Counted from the stretch's first letter, positions 10,690 through 22,066 are shown. The stretch: DNA of 64,000 nt from Dromiciops gliroides (GCF_019393635.1 NC_057867.1:70249492-70313491), one strand, 5' to 3'. The notes: generated by a model from the sequence alone, not told the origin. Translations and numbers: made by a program.

Positions 10690-12590
10690 TGAATTCACTG
10701 TCACTTAATGTTGAATCTGTCAGGGGCAGGAGAAAATGAAGACAAAATTGGATAATAGATTGGATATATGGGGTAAGGATGGCACTGAGATTGTGAGCTG
10801 AAATCACTGAGAGGATATGATACCCTTGATAGTGATAGAAAAGCTGGGGAAAGAAGGGTTTAGAGGGAAAGAGGAGCTGTTTTAGGCCCATTGAGTCTGA
10901 GATGCCTACGGGACATTCAATTTGAGATGCCCCAAAAGTGGTTGGTGATACAGGACTGCATAGACAGTTCTGGGAATCGTCTTTAGCAAAATTCTCATTG
11001 AGCCCGTGGGAGCTGATGAGATCACCAAGCTAGATAATATAGGAGAAAAGGGCCCAGAACAAAGCATTGGGGGGCATCCATGCTTAGTGGGCATGACCCA
11101 AATTAAGATCCATAAAGGACACCGACAAGGCATGGCCAGACAAAAAGAGAGAAAAACGGGGGACAACACAGAATGAAAACCTCCAAACAGTAATTAGGAA
11201 GAGAGGGGTCAACAGTACCAAAGATGCAGTGAGTGAATTAAAGGATGAAGATCAAGAAGAGGTCAGTAGACTTGGCAATTAAGAGACCATTGGCAAATGT
11301 GAAGAGAGCAGATTTAGTTAAATGATGAAGTCAGAAGCCAGACAGCAGTGGGGTTAGTAGTAGAAGGGACCTCAAGACATCACCTGGTTCAGCTCCTTTC
11401 TCTTCTGGCCAGTACAGTATTCTATCTATTTGACAAGTGAAGCAACTGAATCCCACAGAAGTCCAAATGACTTGTCCAATTCCATTCAGTTCAATTTAAC
11501 AAATAGTGGAGCAGAGGAAGTAGAGGCACCTAGGGTAGATGACTTTCTCAAGGAGATTAACTGAGGGGACAAGAGATTTCAGATGGAGATAACAGGACAA
11601 GTCAGTGAAAGTTTTTTTGCTTTGTTTTGAACAATGGAGGAGGCATGAGAGAGTTTGTAGGTGTAAAGGAAGGAGCCAGTAGATAGGGAGAGACTGAAGA
11701 TTAGAGAGTGTGGAGGTGACAGAGGGCAAAATCTGCTGGAGAAGAGAGACCAAGGCATCAAAGGTGCCCATAGGGAGATTCGCCTTGGCAAGGAGAAGGG
11801 CAGCCTCTTCATGTGAGACAGGTGAATGAAAAGCTACTGGGGAAAAATACAGTGATATAAAATGAAGAGGAAGGGTGAAGAGAGAGCTCTTATTGAATGC
11901 CCTCTAGTTTTCAATAACATATGAGGTGAACTCAGATGAAAGGGAGGGTAGAGAGGTGCAGTGGGAGGCTTGAGGAGGAATGAAAAGATTTGGAAGAGCT
12001 GCTAATACTCCACAGTGAATGGATTAGGAAGGATTAGAGGAGAGTTGTGTTGCTAAAATGAGGGCCCAGTTGAGATTATGTAACATAATTTGTAATGGAT
12101 TCAACCTACATGATTTCATAATTTTCTCCAGTTCAGTCCAGCAGCACATCAAAAGGAGCAAAGGAGGTGGATGGTGGGAACAGTACAAGGTTAAAGTTGA
12201 TGCCTTGGCATGACTGGCAATAGGACAAGGAAGGAAGGGATTTGATAGTAGAATTGGATCAGTTCGTGAAGAGATCAGGACAGCAAAGGGAAGACAGAGC
12301 AGCAAGTGCAGGGGCAATGGGGTGGATGGATTGGAGATCCCAGTGAAGATGAGGAACACGGTTAAGGGGTATAGGCACAGGAAAAGATGGAATGACAGAA
12401 AACTATTACCCAATAAAGCCATATCCGAGTTCACATCGTAGAAGTGGAACAATTGCAGGTCATGACAAGCTGAAGAGGATGAACATATCTGTGTGAGGCT
12501 GAAGTGAGGTCAGGGAATAGATCATAGCAAATGAGTAGACTGAGGAACTGGGAAGCTAGGGTGTTGGAAGGAACAACAATTTGTTTATTC
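10690..12590 (-). mobile_element. L2-clade LINE, antisense, broken ORF2
   Basis: The - strand carries L2 RT-region protein pieces in shifting frames, such as FLSFCLAMPCRCPLWILIWVM, TLSNLQSLPIYWLLP and LPFSLPRRISLWAPLMPW. They correspond to the same region as the 5.4-7.6 kb copy, extended further 5'. A block of about 146 bp unrelated to L2 interrupts it at 11358-11503. The 142-codon frame at 12024-12452 is part of this decayed element or its 5' flank, not a host gene. Confidence 0.7.
11358..11503 (+). repeat. Insert in L2, near-duplicate of 9218-9381
   Basis: L2 sequence stops at about 11357 and resumes at about 11504 ('gaggaagtagaggcacc'). The insert shares 'atcacctggttcagctcctt', 'ggccagta.agt.ttctatc' and 'agtgaagcaa..gaatcccacagaagt' with the 9.2 kb block in the same orientation. 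The 9.2 kb copy has about 18 extra bases in the middle ('acaattattaatatagct' region). Confidence 0.65.
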
Positions 12591-12614
12591 TTATTAGTTA
12601 AGAGAGAAGGTTTG

Positions 12615-12769
12615 GGGGCAGCTAGATAGCGCAGTGGATAGAGCACCGGCCCTGGAATCCGGAGTACCTGAGTTCAAATCCGGCCTCAGACACTTAACAC
12701 TTAACTAGCTGTGTGACCCTGGGCAAGTCACTTAACCCCAATTGCCTCACTAAAAAAAAAAAAAAAGAG
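12615..12769 (+). mobile_element. Young SINE with perfect 14-bp TSD
   Basis: Full-length tRNA-headed SINE ending 'ccaattgcctcac' plus a poly(A) tail. It is flanked by AGAGAGAAGGTTTG at 12601-12614 and 12770-12783, identical copies. Confidence 0.93.
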
Positions 12770-12783
12770 AGAGAGAAGGTTTG

Positions 12784-13212
12784 CATTTTGGGGTGGGGTG
12801 GAGTTGGGGGAAGCCATGCATGAGAGGAGTAGTAAGGATAGTGATGTCTTCCAAAAGGAATAAAAGAACATCAATGAAACATGAAAAATGCACAGAGGAG
12901 GGTAAAAGGAAATTCATAAAGGAATACAGATGAGCAAAGTTGTAAATACAAAGTTAAATCTAACATATACCTTTTACAATTCAATTTCTTTTTATTTTAT
13001 TTTCAGTTCCAAATTCTCTCCTTTCCACTTCCTCCTCCCCAACCCAGTGTGAAAGCAAGAAAAGCAAAACCTGTTATAATTATGTTGATTCAAGCAATAC
13101 AAATTCCCACATTAGTCATGTCCACAACAAAATATCCTTCAATCTGCACTAAGAGTCCAACACCTCTGTCTCTGGAGGTAGAGAACATTAACATATTCTT
13201 TTTTATTTTGGC
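12784..13212. other. Non-coding; possible dispersed repeat
   Basis: The stretch from about 12975 ('tttctttttattttattttcagttccaaattctctcc') to 13200 has the look of a dispersed marsupial repeat that the foldback SINE later split, but I cannot name the family. No exon is seen. Confidence 0.3.
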
Positions 13213-13405
13213 GAGGCAATTGGGGTTAAGTGACTTGCCCAAGGTCACACAGCCAGGGCAAGTTGTGGGGCAGCTAAGTGGCACAGTGGATAGAGCACCA
13301 GCCCTGGAGTCAGGAGGACCTGAGTTCAAATCTGACCTCAGGCACTTGACACTTACTGGCTGTGTGACCTTGGGCAAGTCACTTAACCCCAATTGCCTCA
13401 CTTAA
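13213..13405. mobile_element. Foldback SINE: inverted 3' end joined to full SINE
   Basis: A full + strand SINE (about 13266-13405) is preceded by an inverted copy of its own 3' end. The arms 13213-13256 and 13356-13399 are exact reverse complements over 44 bp. Both arms carry the same non-consensus variants (CTGGCTG instead of CTAGCTG, and ACCTTGGG instead of ACCCTGGG). That argues for a single-event inverted duplication, not two independent insertions. Confidence 0.85.
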
Positions 13406-14095
13406 GGGGGAAAAAAAGCTTTGGGTAACAGATTCATAGTTTCAAATACAATATTTTTCCCTGTTTTCCTTAGTTTATGGAAATGCTAGTGATTGTTAAT
13501 GTTTGCAGGTCAAAATAAAAAAAAAAGATAAAAAAGGTGGTTGCATTAACTATAATCAATAACTTAGCATTTCCATTAATGGGTCACATAGATGAATTAG
13601 AGTTCATATCAAGTTATCCAATACAGTGTAATGGGGAGCTGAAATCCACCCTTCCCTGCTGCCCTGTCCCCCTCCACCATTGCAACATGGTAGTCTGCCA
13701 CAGGGAGGAACATTCAGAGGTTTGGCACCATCATGAGTGTGCATAGTTTTCTCTCAGCACTTCTTACTTTGGTACCTTCCATAAACTTCTATGCGAGTCA
13801 TTCACTAGTAAAGAGTAGGGCAGTAGGGCAGTGGCCACCAAAACACTTTATTATTTTCTCTTTTAATTCTCCTCTGCATAGCTGCAAAGAAGTCCCTGAT
13901 GAAGAATGAGAAGACTGCATTTTTAACGATAGAAAATGTATTTTCATCTGATACAACTTCATAGGTACTGTTGTTTGGAGAATTCTAAAAAATACCTTTT
14001 GAGATGTATCACTGGGGCAACGGGATTTCTCAGATGGTTCCTTTATTCCTCAAGAAAGGTGTCATTAAAAATAGTTCCCAGGGAATAGGTCATGG
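13406..14095. other. Non-coding, nothing recognised
   Basis: No repeat, splice-flanked coding block or RNA gene is recognised. A 69-codon frame at 13537-13746 lacks any signature. Confidence 0.4.
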
Positions 14096-14265
14096 TGTCA
14101 GTCAATCAACAGGCACCTATTATGTGTCAGGCACTGTGCTAGGCACTGGGAGAAAAAAAAATATACACACATACATACATGTGTGTGTATCCCTGCCCTC
14201 AAGGAGCTTATCTTCCACTGGGGAAAAATATGTATATGATAAAGCTAATAAAAATAAATAGGAAA

Positions 14266-14455
14266 GGGGCAGCTAGATGGCGCAGTGGTTAAGCACCGGC
14301 CCTGGATTCAGGAGTACCTGAGTTCAAATCCGGCCTCAGACACTTGACACTTACTAGCTGTGTGACCGTGGGCAAGTCACTTTACCTCCGTTGCCTGCAA
14401 AAAAAAAAAAAATTATAATAAAAAAAAAATAAATAAAAAATAAAAAAAATAAAAA
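14266..14455 (+). mobile_element. Young SINE with 15-bp TSD
   Basis: The SINE has an unusually long A/T-rich tail (AATAAAAA-type units). The duplication AAAATAAATAGGAAA is identical at 14251-14265 and 14456-14470. Confidence 0.92.
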
Positions 14456-14767
14456 AAAATAAATAGGAAAGACTGGACTTGAGAAATCTCATGAGCATAG
14501 GAAAACTCTGATGAGAAAACAACCTGATTGCCTAGAACACTGATAAGGTTAGTGACTTGTCCAGATTCACAAAAACAGGTTTCAGAGGCAGAATTTGAAC
14601 CCAGTGCTTCTTGGTTCCAAGGTTCACTTGCTACCTACTAGGCCAGGCTGCCACTCAAAATAAACAAAAGGTAATCTTTTTGGTGGGAAGTGTTAATATC
14701 TGGGTAAGGGATAGATCAGGAAAGGCCTCATTTCAGCTGAACTTTGAAGAAAAATAGAGATTCCAAG

Positions 14768-15180
14768 GGTCAGCTAGAGGGTGCTGCAGTGGACAGAGCA
14801 CCAGGCCTGGAGTCAGGAAGACTCATTTTCCCGAGTTCAAATCTGGCCTCAGGGGGCAGCTAGGTGCTGCAGTGGATAAAGCACCGGCCCTGGATTCAGG
14901 AGGACCTGAGTTCAAATCTGACCTCAGACACTTGACACTTACCAGCTGTGTGACCTTGGGCAAGTCACTTCACCCTCACTGCCCCACAAAAACCCAAACA
15001 AACAAATCTGGCCTCAGACAATTACTAGCTGTGTGACTCTGGGCAAGTCACTTTACCCTGTTTGCCTCAGCTTCTTTATCTGTAAAATGAGCTGGAGCAG
15101 GAAACAGCAAACTATTCCAGCATCTTTGCCAAGAAAACCCCAGTGGGGTCACACAGAGATGGGCACGGCTGAACAACAAA
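14768..15180 (+). mobile_element. RTE-tailed SINE (outer element of a nest)
   Basis: The head is at 14768-14852 and the body and tail resume at 15004 ('aattactagctgtgtgactctggg'). It ends in the RTE/BovB-like tail 'gccaagaaaaccccagtggggtcac..', closing with 'gaacaacaaa'. The inner SINE at 14853-15003 splits it. Confidence 0.85.
14853..15003 (+). mobile_element. Young SINE nested in an older SINE
   Basis: A complete young SINE is inserted into the body of the outer SINE. A perfect 14-bp duplication of host-SINE sequence, AAATCTGGCCTCAG, lies at 14839-14852 and 15004-15017. This fixes the relative age of the two families: the RTE-tailed copy is older than the plain-tailed copy. Confidence 0.95.
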
Positions 15181-15698
15181 GCACTCCGAGAGACTGAGTC
15201 CTCACTCAGTGCATTCTAAGTATGGGGACCAGCCTGTGCAAAGGCATGGGGGCAGGGATGGAGTATCATTTGTGATAAATGACTAGAACGGAAAAGCAGT
15301 CTTGATAAACTGGACTAAGGGGAGTAAGAAATAACAAACTTGAAAAAGGAGATTTGGGTTAGGACACGGAGTGATTTATTTAAAGACCAAAAAATTAGTC
15401 TGCATTTGACTTTGAGGCAACAGGCAGACACTGGAGTTGATTGGGCAGGTGAGTGACATGTTCCGACCTCCACGGGAAGAAAACCCCTCTGGCAGCCGCT
15501 CTGTGGAGGATGGATTGTAAAGGGGCAAAGATCAAGACAGGGAGACGATTGAAGGCAATTTCAGACAGCACTACAACAATCCAGACAAGAGATGACAAGT
15601 GTGATGTTCACATAAGGGGATGGAGGTAGAATTAACAAGGTTTGGCAAGTGATTGGATATGTGGGGGGAGGTTGAGGAAGATACTGAGGATGTTAAAC

Positions 15699-16855
15699 AA
15701 TCATTTGACAAGCATTTACTATGTACCAGGCACTGGGCTAAATGCTAAGGATACTAAGAAAGGTGAAAACTAAGAAAGGAGCAGCCACTATAATGAGGGC
15801 AACAATATGTAAATAACTAGGTAGATGCAAAATATATAGATATACATGTACATAGATGCATAGATACATAGCTATAGATATATAGATACACATGGGAAAT
15901 GGAAGACACTAGGAGTCAAGGAGAGGGCTAGAGGAGGACTACTAAAGGGCCTACTACCGAAGTGGGGTTTGAGCTGAATCTTGAAGGAAGACAAGAGGCA
16001 GAGATGAGGAAGGAGAGCATTCCACCAATGAGGAAGAAGTAGTAAAAAGGTGCCCAGGAGAGGGAGTGCCAAGTGCAAGGAAGAGCAAAAGGTCACTTCT
16101 GCCATAGAGTATGGGGAGGAGTGTGAAGGATGAGATAACAAGGAAGGTAGGAAGGTTGTAAAGGGCTTTAAAAGCCAAACAGGAGATTTTCTATTTGATC
16201 CTGAAAGTAAGAGGGAACCACTGGAGTTTATTAGGTAGGTGAGTGACATGGGCAGACCTGCATTTAACAGGATCGCTTTGTGAACTGAGTGGAGGGTGGA
16301 CTGTAGGGGAAGAAACTTGAGGTGGGGAGATGAAAAGGAGTCTAATGTAGTAGTCCAGGCTTGAAATGATGAGAGCCTTCACCAGGCGGGAAATGTGCAG
16401 AGTAAAGGAAGGTGTATATGTATCTATGTATGTATGTGTGTGTGTGTGTATATGTATATATATGAAAAATGTGAAGGAAGAATTGATAGCACCTGGCAAC
16501 AGAACATCTATGAGGCCGATGAGGAAGTTTCAAGCCTGGCTGTCTAGGAACTTGGAAGAGGGGTCAGCTTTTTGGGAGAAGTTAATGAGTTCTGTTTTGG
16601 ATATGCTGAGTTGAAGATGATTATAGGCGATATAGTTTAAGAGGCAATTTCAAGACTGGAGGTCAAGTAAGAGATAAGGGATAGATAAACAGACCTGATA
16701 ATCATCTAAGAGATGATACTAATTGAAGCCACAGGAGCTGATGAGATAGAGGAAGAAGAGAAGAGAGCCACAAGTAGACCCTTGAGGGACACCCATGGTT
16801 AATGGGCATGACATGGAGGAAAATGTAGCAAAAGAAAGTATCTAGGGTTGATGTT
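15699..16855 (-). mobile_element. L2-clade LINE, antisense, second head-to-tail copy
   Basis: A fresh L2 tail ('agcatttactatgtaccaggcactgggc') begins just after the previous L2 ends. It is followed by collinear 3' UTR/ORF2 sequence up to 'agggacacccatggttaatgggcatgac'. The antisense protein pieces (AFKALYNLPTFL, TFCSSLHLALPLLG, PPGEGSHHFK) match the L2 C-terminal region in broken frames. A short TG/TA microsatellite lies at about 16415-16462. Confidence 0.78.
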
Positions 16856-17330
16856 TTGACTTGCACATGAATTGGATTTAAGTGAGGCCAAGTTGCACAA
16901 AGTCCAGAGTCATCTAAGTCCAGTGACAGGACAAAAGTCAAGACAACTGGCTATGGCCTAAGAAGCAATGGGTGACTTTGTTGTAATCAATATTTGACCA
17001 AGCTCTAAGCACTCCACAGCACCTGCTTTAGCCACCTTCATGACCAATGGAACAAAATGTTCTCATCGGCCATCTTCACATGCTTGGGTAGACATCCCCC
17101 TAACTCACCAACAGGTTTGAGGCCTGTTCCTCAACCTGGTTTAGAACTTTCTACTAGGACAGTTTTACTAGGGTGGGACTGCTTAGCATTTTAGAGCTTC
17201 ATGGAGTCACAGGTGAGAGCTGGGAGACAGGTGGACATGAAAGGTTGACACAAAAGGTGGACACCAAAGGTGAATGAGCAGCCCTCAAGGGGGCTTGACA
17301 AAACTTCATGGTCTAGTAATGTATTAAGGA
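16856..17330 (-). repeat. Unclassified composite repeat, antisense
   Basis: The reverse complement reads 'gggctgctcattcacctttggtgtcc', 'ccctagtaaaactgtcc', 'gtgagttagggggatgtct', 'cacttaaatccaattcatgtgcaagtc'. The same order, on the + strand, is present at 52655-53205. The low-coordinate 120 bp equals the 3' tail of the composite SINE at 19531-19828. I cannot say whether the parent is a LINE 3' end or another element. Confidence 0.65.
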
Positions 17331-17490
17331 TGGAGAAGACAGACATGTTTGTTAGCAGCAGGGAAGAAACTCTATTATAGATTTGGAGAAGATAAATATA
17401 GGAGGAGATGTAACATTAAAGAGAGGAGATACCTATGAGGGTAATCTTCCAAAGAAGACCTGGGGGGATAGAATCAAAGGTACATGGAAT

Positions 17491-17640
17491 AGGGGCAGTT
17501 AGGTGGCTCAGTGAATAAAGTACCAGCCCTGGATTCAGGAGGCCCTGAGTTCAAATCTCAGACACTTGATACTTACTAGCTGTGTGACCCTGGGCAAGTC
17601 ACTTAACCTTCATTGCCCTGAAAACAAAAACAAAAAAACG
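17491..17640 (+). mobile_element. Young SINE with 14-bp TSD
   Basis: Plain-tailed SINE lacking a few bases of the body ('caaatctcagacacttgatac'). It is flanked by AAGGTACATGGAAT (17477-17490) and AAGGTGCATGGAAT (17641-17654). Confidence 0.9.
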
Positions 17641-17654
17641 AAGGTGCATGGAAT

Positions 17655-17795
17655 GAATGAATAAAGGAAGGAAAGAAGGAAGGAAGCATTTATTAAGTGC
17701 TCACATTATGTAAAGCACTGTTCTAAGCACTGGGGATATGAATAAACAAATCAGACAGTCCCTGCTCTCAAGGAGCTGCCATTCTAATGGGAGAA
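17655..17795 (-). repeat. L2 3' tail, antisense
   Basis: The phrases 'agcatttattaagtgctcac', 'aagcactggggatatgaa' and 'cctgctctcaaggagctgcc' give the L2 tail in reverse. The following 17795-18334 stretch has no recognised feature. Confidence 0.75.
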
Positions 17796-18334
17796 ACATC
17801 ACATATGAAAGGTCTTAGCTGAACATTCAATGGAAAGTTACCATAGTCATTAGGGTACAGCAGCAAAGCAGGTGTTAATACCTCATCTTGAACATCATTT
17901 CCACTGGCAAAATGGTATGAGTTTCTGATGCTGAAGTATGTGACAGCACCAAAGATTTTGGTGGCAAGAACTTTCTGGGTATTTAGGTGCTGTGACACCT
18001 GCAGGAACACTGCCAGGCTGCATCATCGCAGGGCCTGCTTGCCAAGATGCTGGAGAAAGCCCATAGGCTGGAAGCATTGATATTTCAAAGGCTCTAGGGT
18101 TCAGGGTCCTTGGCTGTCTCCATTGGGATCTGAGAGGAAATTGTCAGATGGTCTTGCTCTGACTTACCTGGCATATGCTGCCGCCTGTCTCTCCCTCTAG
18201 GTGCCTTGCTGGCAGCTGGCTGGCAGTAGGTGGGGATGGCTGGCCCCTTTTCCATAGAAGGCACTTCCCTGGATGATGGGTATGAGGAGTGGTAATCCTG
18301 ACCTTTGATTGGTTTTCAAAAGCCTTCAAATCTG

Positions 18335-18487
18335 GGGGCGGCTAGGTGGCACAGTGGATAAAGCACCGGCCCTGGATTCAGGAGTACCTGAGTTCAAATC
18401 CGGCCTCAGACACTTGACACTTACTAGCTGTGTGACCCTGGGCAAGTCACTTAACCCCTATTGCCCTGCAAAAACAAAAACAAAACA
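18335..18487 (+). mobile_element. Young SINE with 17-bp TSD
   Basis: Full-length SINE with a CAAAAACAAAA tail. It is flanked by AAAAGCCTTCAAATCTG (18318-18334) and AAAAGCTTTTAAATCTG (18488-18504). Confidence 0.92.
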
Positions 18488-18504
18488 AAAAGCTTTTAAA
18501 TCTG

Positions 18505-19530
18505 GCTCCAACCTACCTTTCCAACCTTATACAGAGTCTATTTTCCAGCCAAGTAGGACTAAAGGCCATTCCCCAATCTATCATGACTTTTCTGTGCCTC
18601 TATGGACACTGTTTATCCCCCAGAGGCAGCTAGGTGGCACAGGAGACAGAACATGGGTTTTATTTTATTTTTCCCAATGCTGGAGAGAGGGGAAAGAGAC
18701 AGGAGGGAGAGAATTTTTTTTTTCATTTAAAACAAATTTTAATTAAAACAAATTTATTTTATCTTGTGTTTAGCACTTAAAGATGCATGTACATAGTAGG
18801 TGCTTAATGTTTGTTGAATCTAACTAAACTGAATCAAATTGAATTGACTCAAAAAGAAGGAACTGAATTGGAATAAAAATGAATTGTGATTCCTTGCTAG
18901 ATGAAGTATTCATTTGCTACTTATGCTTCAGGTACTGTGCAAAGTGCTGAGAATAAGAATACAAGTAAGCCAGACAATTCCTACCCTCACAATCATACAG
19001 TCTAGTTACACATAAAAGAGTGCTTGAAAACTTGGTACATGGGAAGAATGGTACCTACAAAAGGGTCATGGCAAGAAGACTCTAGGAAATATCATGGAAG
19101 CCTAGGCCCAGGCAAGATGAGATGAGTCACGCACTTATCAGAGTTAATGGAGCCAAGGGTGGTATCCAGGTTTCCAGTAGGGTGAAGATGGTTTGAGAGT
19201 GGTAAAAAATGAGGCCATGGTATGGGGACTCACTGAGGAATAAGAGAAAAGGAAGTCCTAGAAGGAACATTTTTACCCAGAATATTCTTTTACTATTTTA
19301 TTCATAAATGAAGACGATTCTATTTCTACACTGTATGTGGATGGGCACATATACTTTGGAGTCAAAAAACCCAAAATCAGATCCTAGATTTGCTACCTAT
19401 CTGACCTTAAGCAAGTTATTTAACTTCAACAGGCCTCAGTGTCTTCATCTGCAAAAGGACAGTTGGCCTACATGACTTGTAAGGTCTCTGCCAGCTCTAG
19501 GCCTGTGATGCCCTTATATTATCTAGTCAT
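18505..19530. repeat. Truncated SINE head, L2 tail and MIR-like SINE
   Basis: About 18622-18660 is an isolated SINE head. About 18895-19020 is an antisense L2 tail. About 19345-19510 is a sense MIR-like SINE ('ctgccagctctaggcctgtgatg' end). No coding exon is recognised. Confidence 0.55.
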
Positions 19531-19828
19531 GGGGCAGCTAGGTGGTACAGTGGCTAGAACACTGGCTCTAAAGTTGGGAGAACCTGAGTTGAAATCTTAC
19601 CTCAGACATTAACTAGCTGTGTAACTCTAGGCGACTGGGCAAGTCACTTCACCCCTATTTTCGAAACATCCGGGGCCGTCTCCAGTTGTACCGATAGATA
19701 TCTTGCCACTGGACCCATATGGCTCTGGAGGAGAAAGTGAGGTTGGTGACTTTGCACATCCCTCCTTCGCTTAAATCCAATTCATTCTGATGTCATGGTC
19801 TTCTTAGAGGATGAAGGACAAACAACAA
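19531..19828 (+). mobile_element. Composite SINE with long 3' tail, sense
   Basis: A tRNA head and body run to about 19660. They are followed by the second unit 'cttgccactggacccatatggctctggagg', 'cgcttaaatccaattcattctgatgtcatgg', and then 'gaaggacaaacaacaata'. An 11-bp perfect duplication TATCTAGTCAT flanks it (19520-19530 and 19829-19839). Confidence 0.9.
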
Positions 19829-19839
19829 TATCTAGTCAT

Positions 19840-21550
19840 CTCCCAATAGAAGGGAGTATAAATTCAGATGATCCAAAATAGTAGATAAGCTAAAAACAGT
19901 TTTTGACTTTGGAATGGATGATGAGGTTTGTGCAAAAGGTAAATAAGTATGGGAAGATTTGAAAACAAGGTATAATATTGATTGTATAGGTTTTCTCAAA
20001 ATGGAAATTTATTGTTACCTATCGAATCCTCTCTTGTAGATGTACTGTATACATGGCAACAGTTTTTTTCTTTTCTCATTTTGTATTTAAGTAAAAAAAA
20101 AATGTAAAGGGTAAATAAGTCTACAAGGGGTCCAAAGGGTTTTTCTATGAAGAGCACTTTTTCACATTTAAAGAGTTCAACAATCCTCAGCATCGCTGGG
20201 GAAGTATAGGTTGAAGACAGCAGCCATGGCACAGTCAGAAAATGGCCACAGGAGAAATCGGTGCAGCTGATCCAAGTGTTGAAAGGTGTGGCTGTCCTGG
20301 TAAAGCCCCTGGTCTCACTAACTTTTGGAACAAGGCTCAAGCAGGGGACGGATCCTCCCATTGTTCTTCCTATGCCCAGCATCTCACAGACAATGACTTC
20401 CTAGAACAATGATACTTTCCTTCTGCTCCAATATTTCAAGGATCTGTCACTTTATCAGTGTTCTCTTCCCTCTACTGATACAGATAGTGACTATTCTCTA
20501 AGTTAGCGATAAGAATAATAACAGCCATTTACAGAACATTTGACATAGACCTTTTCATTTGAATCCCATAACAACCCTGTGAAGTAGTTACTTTAGTTAT
20601 GATAACCTCCATTTTACAGATGACAAGACTGAGGCTCAGAGAGGTCATGTGACTAGTCTATGGTCACACAGCTTTTGGGACTGGAGTCAAAGCCAGTCTC
20701 CAACACTCAATCTGATATGCTGCAGAGTTTTTAAGTAGGACCTTCAGAGGCTTTGAAATGCTGTGAAGAGGATGACAGAATTCGATTCAGATATGGTAAA
20801 GCACAAAGTATTCCCAGCCTTTCTGGTGTGCCTTGCTCTGTAGCCCACTTGGCATGAAGCCTTTGGTGAGCCTGCTCTTCTAGGCCTTCTCCTAATTCCT
20901 GGGCCAGCCCTGGGCCTATAATCCCTGTGCCTATTACCTTTCCCTCTTAACTATTCATTATTTGATCTTATAACTATGAGGGTTGGCATATGAATTCCCT
21001 TAACGTAACCACAAGCATACCTGAGGTGGAGGACTGAATCTTCTCTCAAGTGTGTCGACCTCCATCTTCTCCCTCACTTGATCCTCTTAGCAGCCCTGGC
21101 AGGTAGGTGCTATTATTATCCCCAATTTACAGATGAGGAAACTGAGGCTGAGAGAGGCTAAGGGATTTGCCCAGGGATGTGCAGCTTGTGAAAACTGCAG
21201 GTTGGGGTTGAGCACTTGAGCCCCTGAGCCACCTAATAGAAGGTGACATATGATCCCCCAGAGCCTAAGCTTCCTGCTACTCGCGTGGAGAGTATTTCTT
21301 CAGCTTGCAATAGATCCCTATTTCCTTTCTGGGAGAGCCCAAATTTGCCATGTGTAACATCTCCCAGGGTACTAGTCTTCCTTTTGCCCCAGGAGGCCAT
21401 CTGGAATTAGCCTTAGCCCCCTTCTATGAGACCCCAGATCATGGTACCCAGTAGGTACAACAAGCATTGCTCTTCCCAGAAGCCCAAGGAGGAAGGTGAC
21501 AGGAATCCTCTCACTGAACCTGGGAGAAGAGCACATAAAGAAGTCAGCAG
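19840..21550. repeat. MIR-like SINEs in otherwise plain sequence
   Basis: About 20505-20715 and 21075-21235 are antisense MIR-like copies ('ccattttacagatgacaagactgaggctcagagagg' core). 19840-20500 and 20715-21070 show nothing recognised. The antisense 128-codon frame at 19996-20382 has no signature or splice context. Confidence 0.5.
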
Positions 21551-21696
21551 GGGCAGCTAGGTGGCGCAGTGGATAGAGCACTGGCCCTGGAGTCAGGAGT
21601 ACCTGAGTTCAAATCCAGCCTCAGACACTTAACACTTACTAGCTGTGTGACCCTGGGCAAGTCACTTAACCCCAATTGCCTCACCTAAAAAAAAAA
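21551..21696 (+). mobile_element. Young SINE with perfect 13-bp TSD
   Basis: Full-length SINE ending 'ccaattgcctcacct' plus A-tail. It is flanked by AAGAAGTCAGCAG at 21538-21550 and 21697-21709. Confidence 0.95.
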
Positions 21697-21914
21697 AAGA
21701 AGTCAGCAGCCTCCTGTTGAGGGGTCCACAGCAAACATGGGATCATGCAATCAGTCTTCCTGAGTGGGAATCTAAGATGGGAAGGAGCTGCAGGGATTTC
21801 CTGTTGCCACAGGGAGGGTGCTGGGCAAAGGCAAATGATTGCATCACTGTCATCATACCATCCTCCCATGGCCCTCTCCTGCCCCTAGGACAAAACTCAA
21901 ACTTATTCCTTAGG

Positions 21915-22066
21915 GAGGGCAGCTGGGTGGCACAGTCAGTGGATAAAGCACCGGCCCTGGATTCAGGAGGACCTGAGTTCAAATCCGGCCTCAGACACTT
22001 GACACTTACTAGCTGTGTGACCCTGGGCAAGTCACTTAACCCTCATTGCCCCACAAAAAACACAAC
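21915..22066 (+). mobile_element. Young SINE with perfect 15-bp TSD
   Basis: Plain-tailed SINE ending 'cctcattgccccac' and an A-rich tail. The duplication AACTTATTCCTTAGG lies at 21900-21914 and 22067-22081. The head carries a 4-bp duplication (CAGTCAGTGG). Confidence 0.93.

Larger units (their letters stand above)
14096..15695 (-). mobile_element. L2-clade LINE, antisense, carrying three SINEs
   Basis: The L2 tail ('cacctattatgtgtcaggcactgtgctagg', 'cctgccctcaaggagctta') starts at about 14096. L2 3' UTR/ORF2 sequence resumes between SINE insertions, for example at 14690-14765 and 15183-15695 ('ggcaggtgagtgacatgttccgacc', 'tggcaagtgattggatatgtg'). The insertions are at 14266-14455 and the nested pair at 14768-15180. 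Confidence 0.75.
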
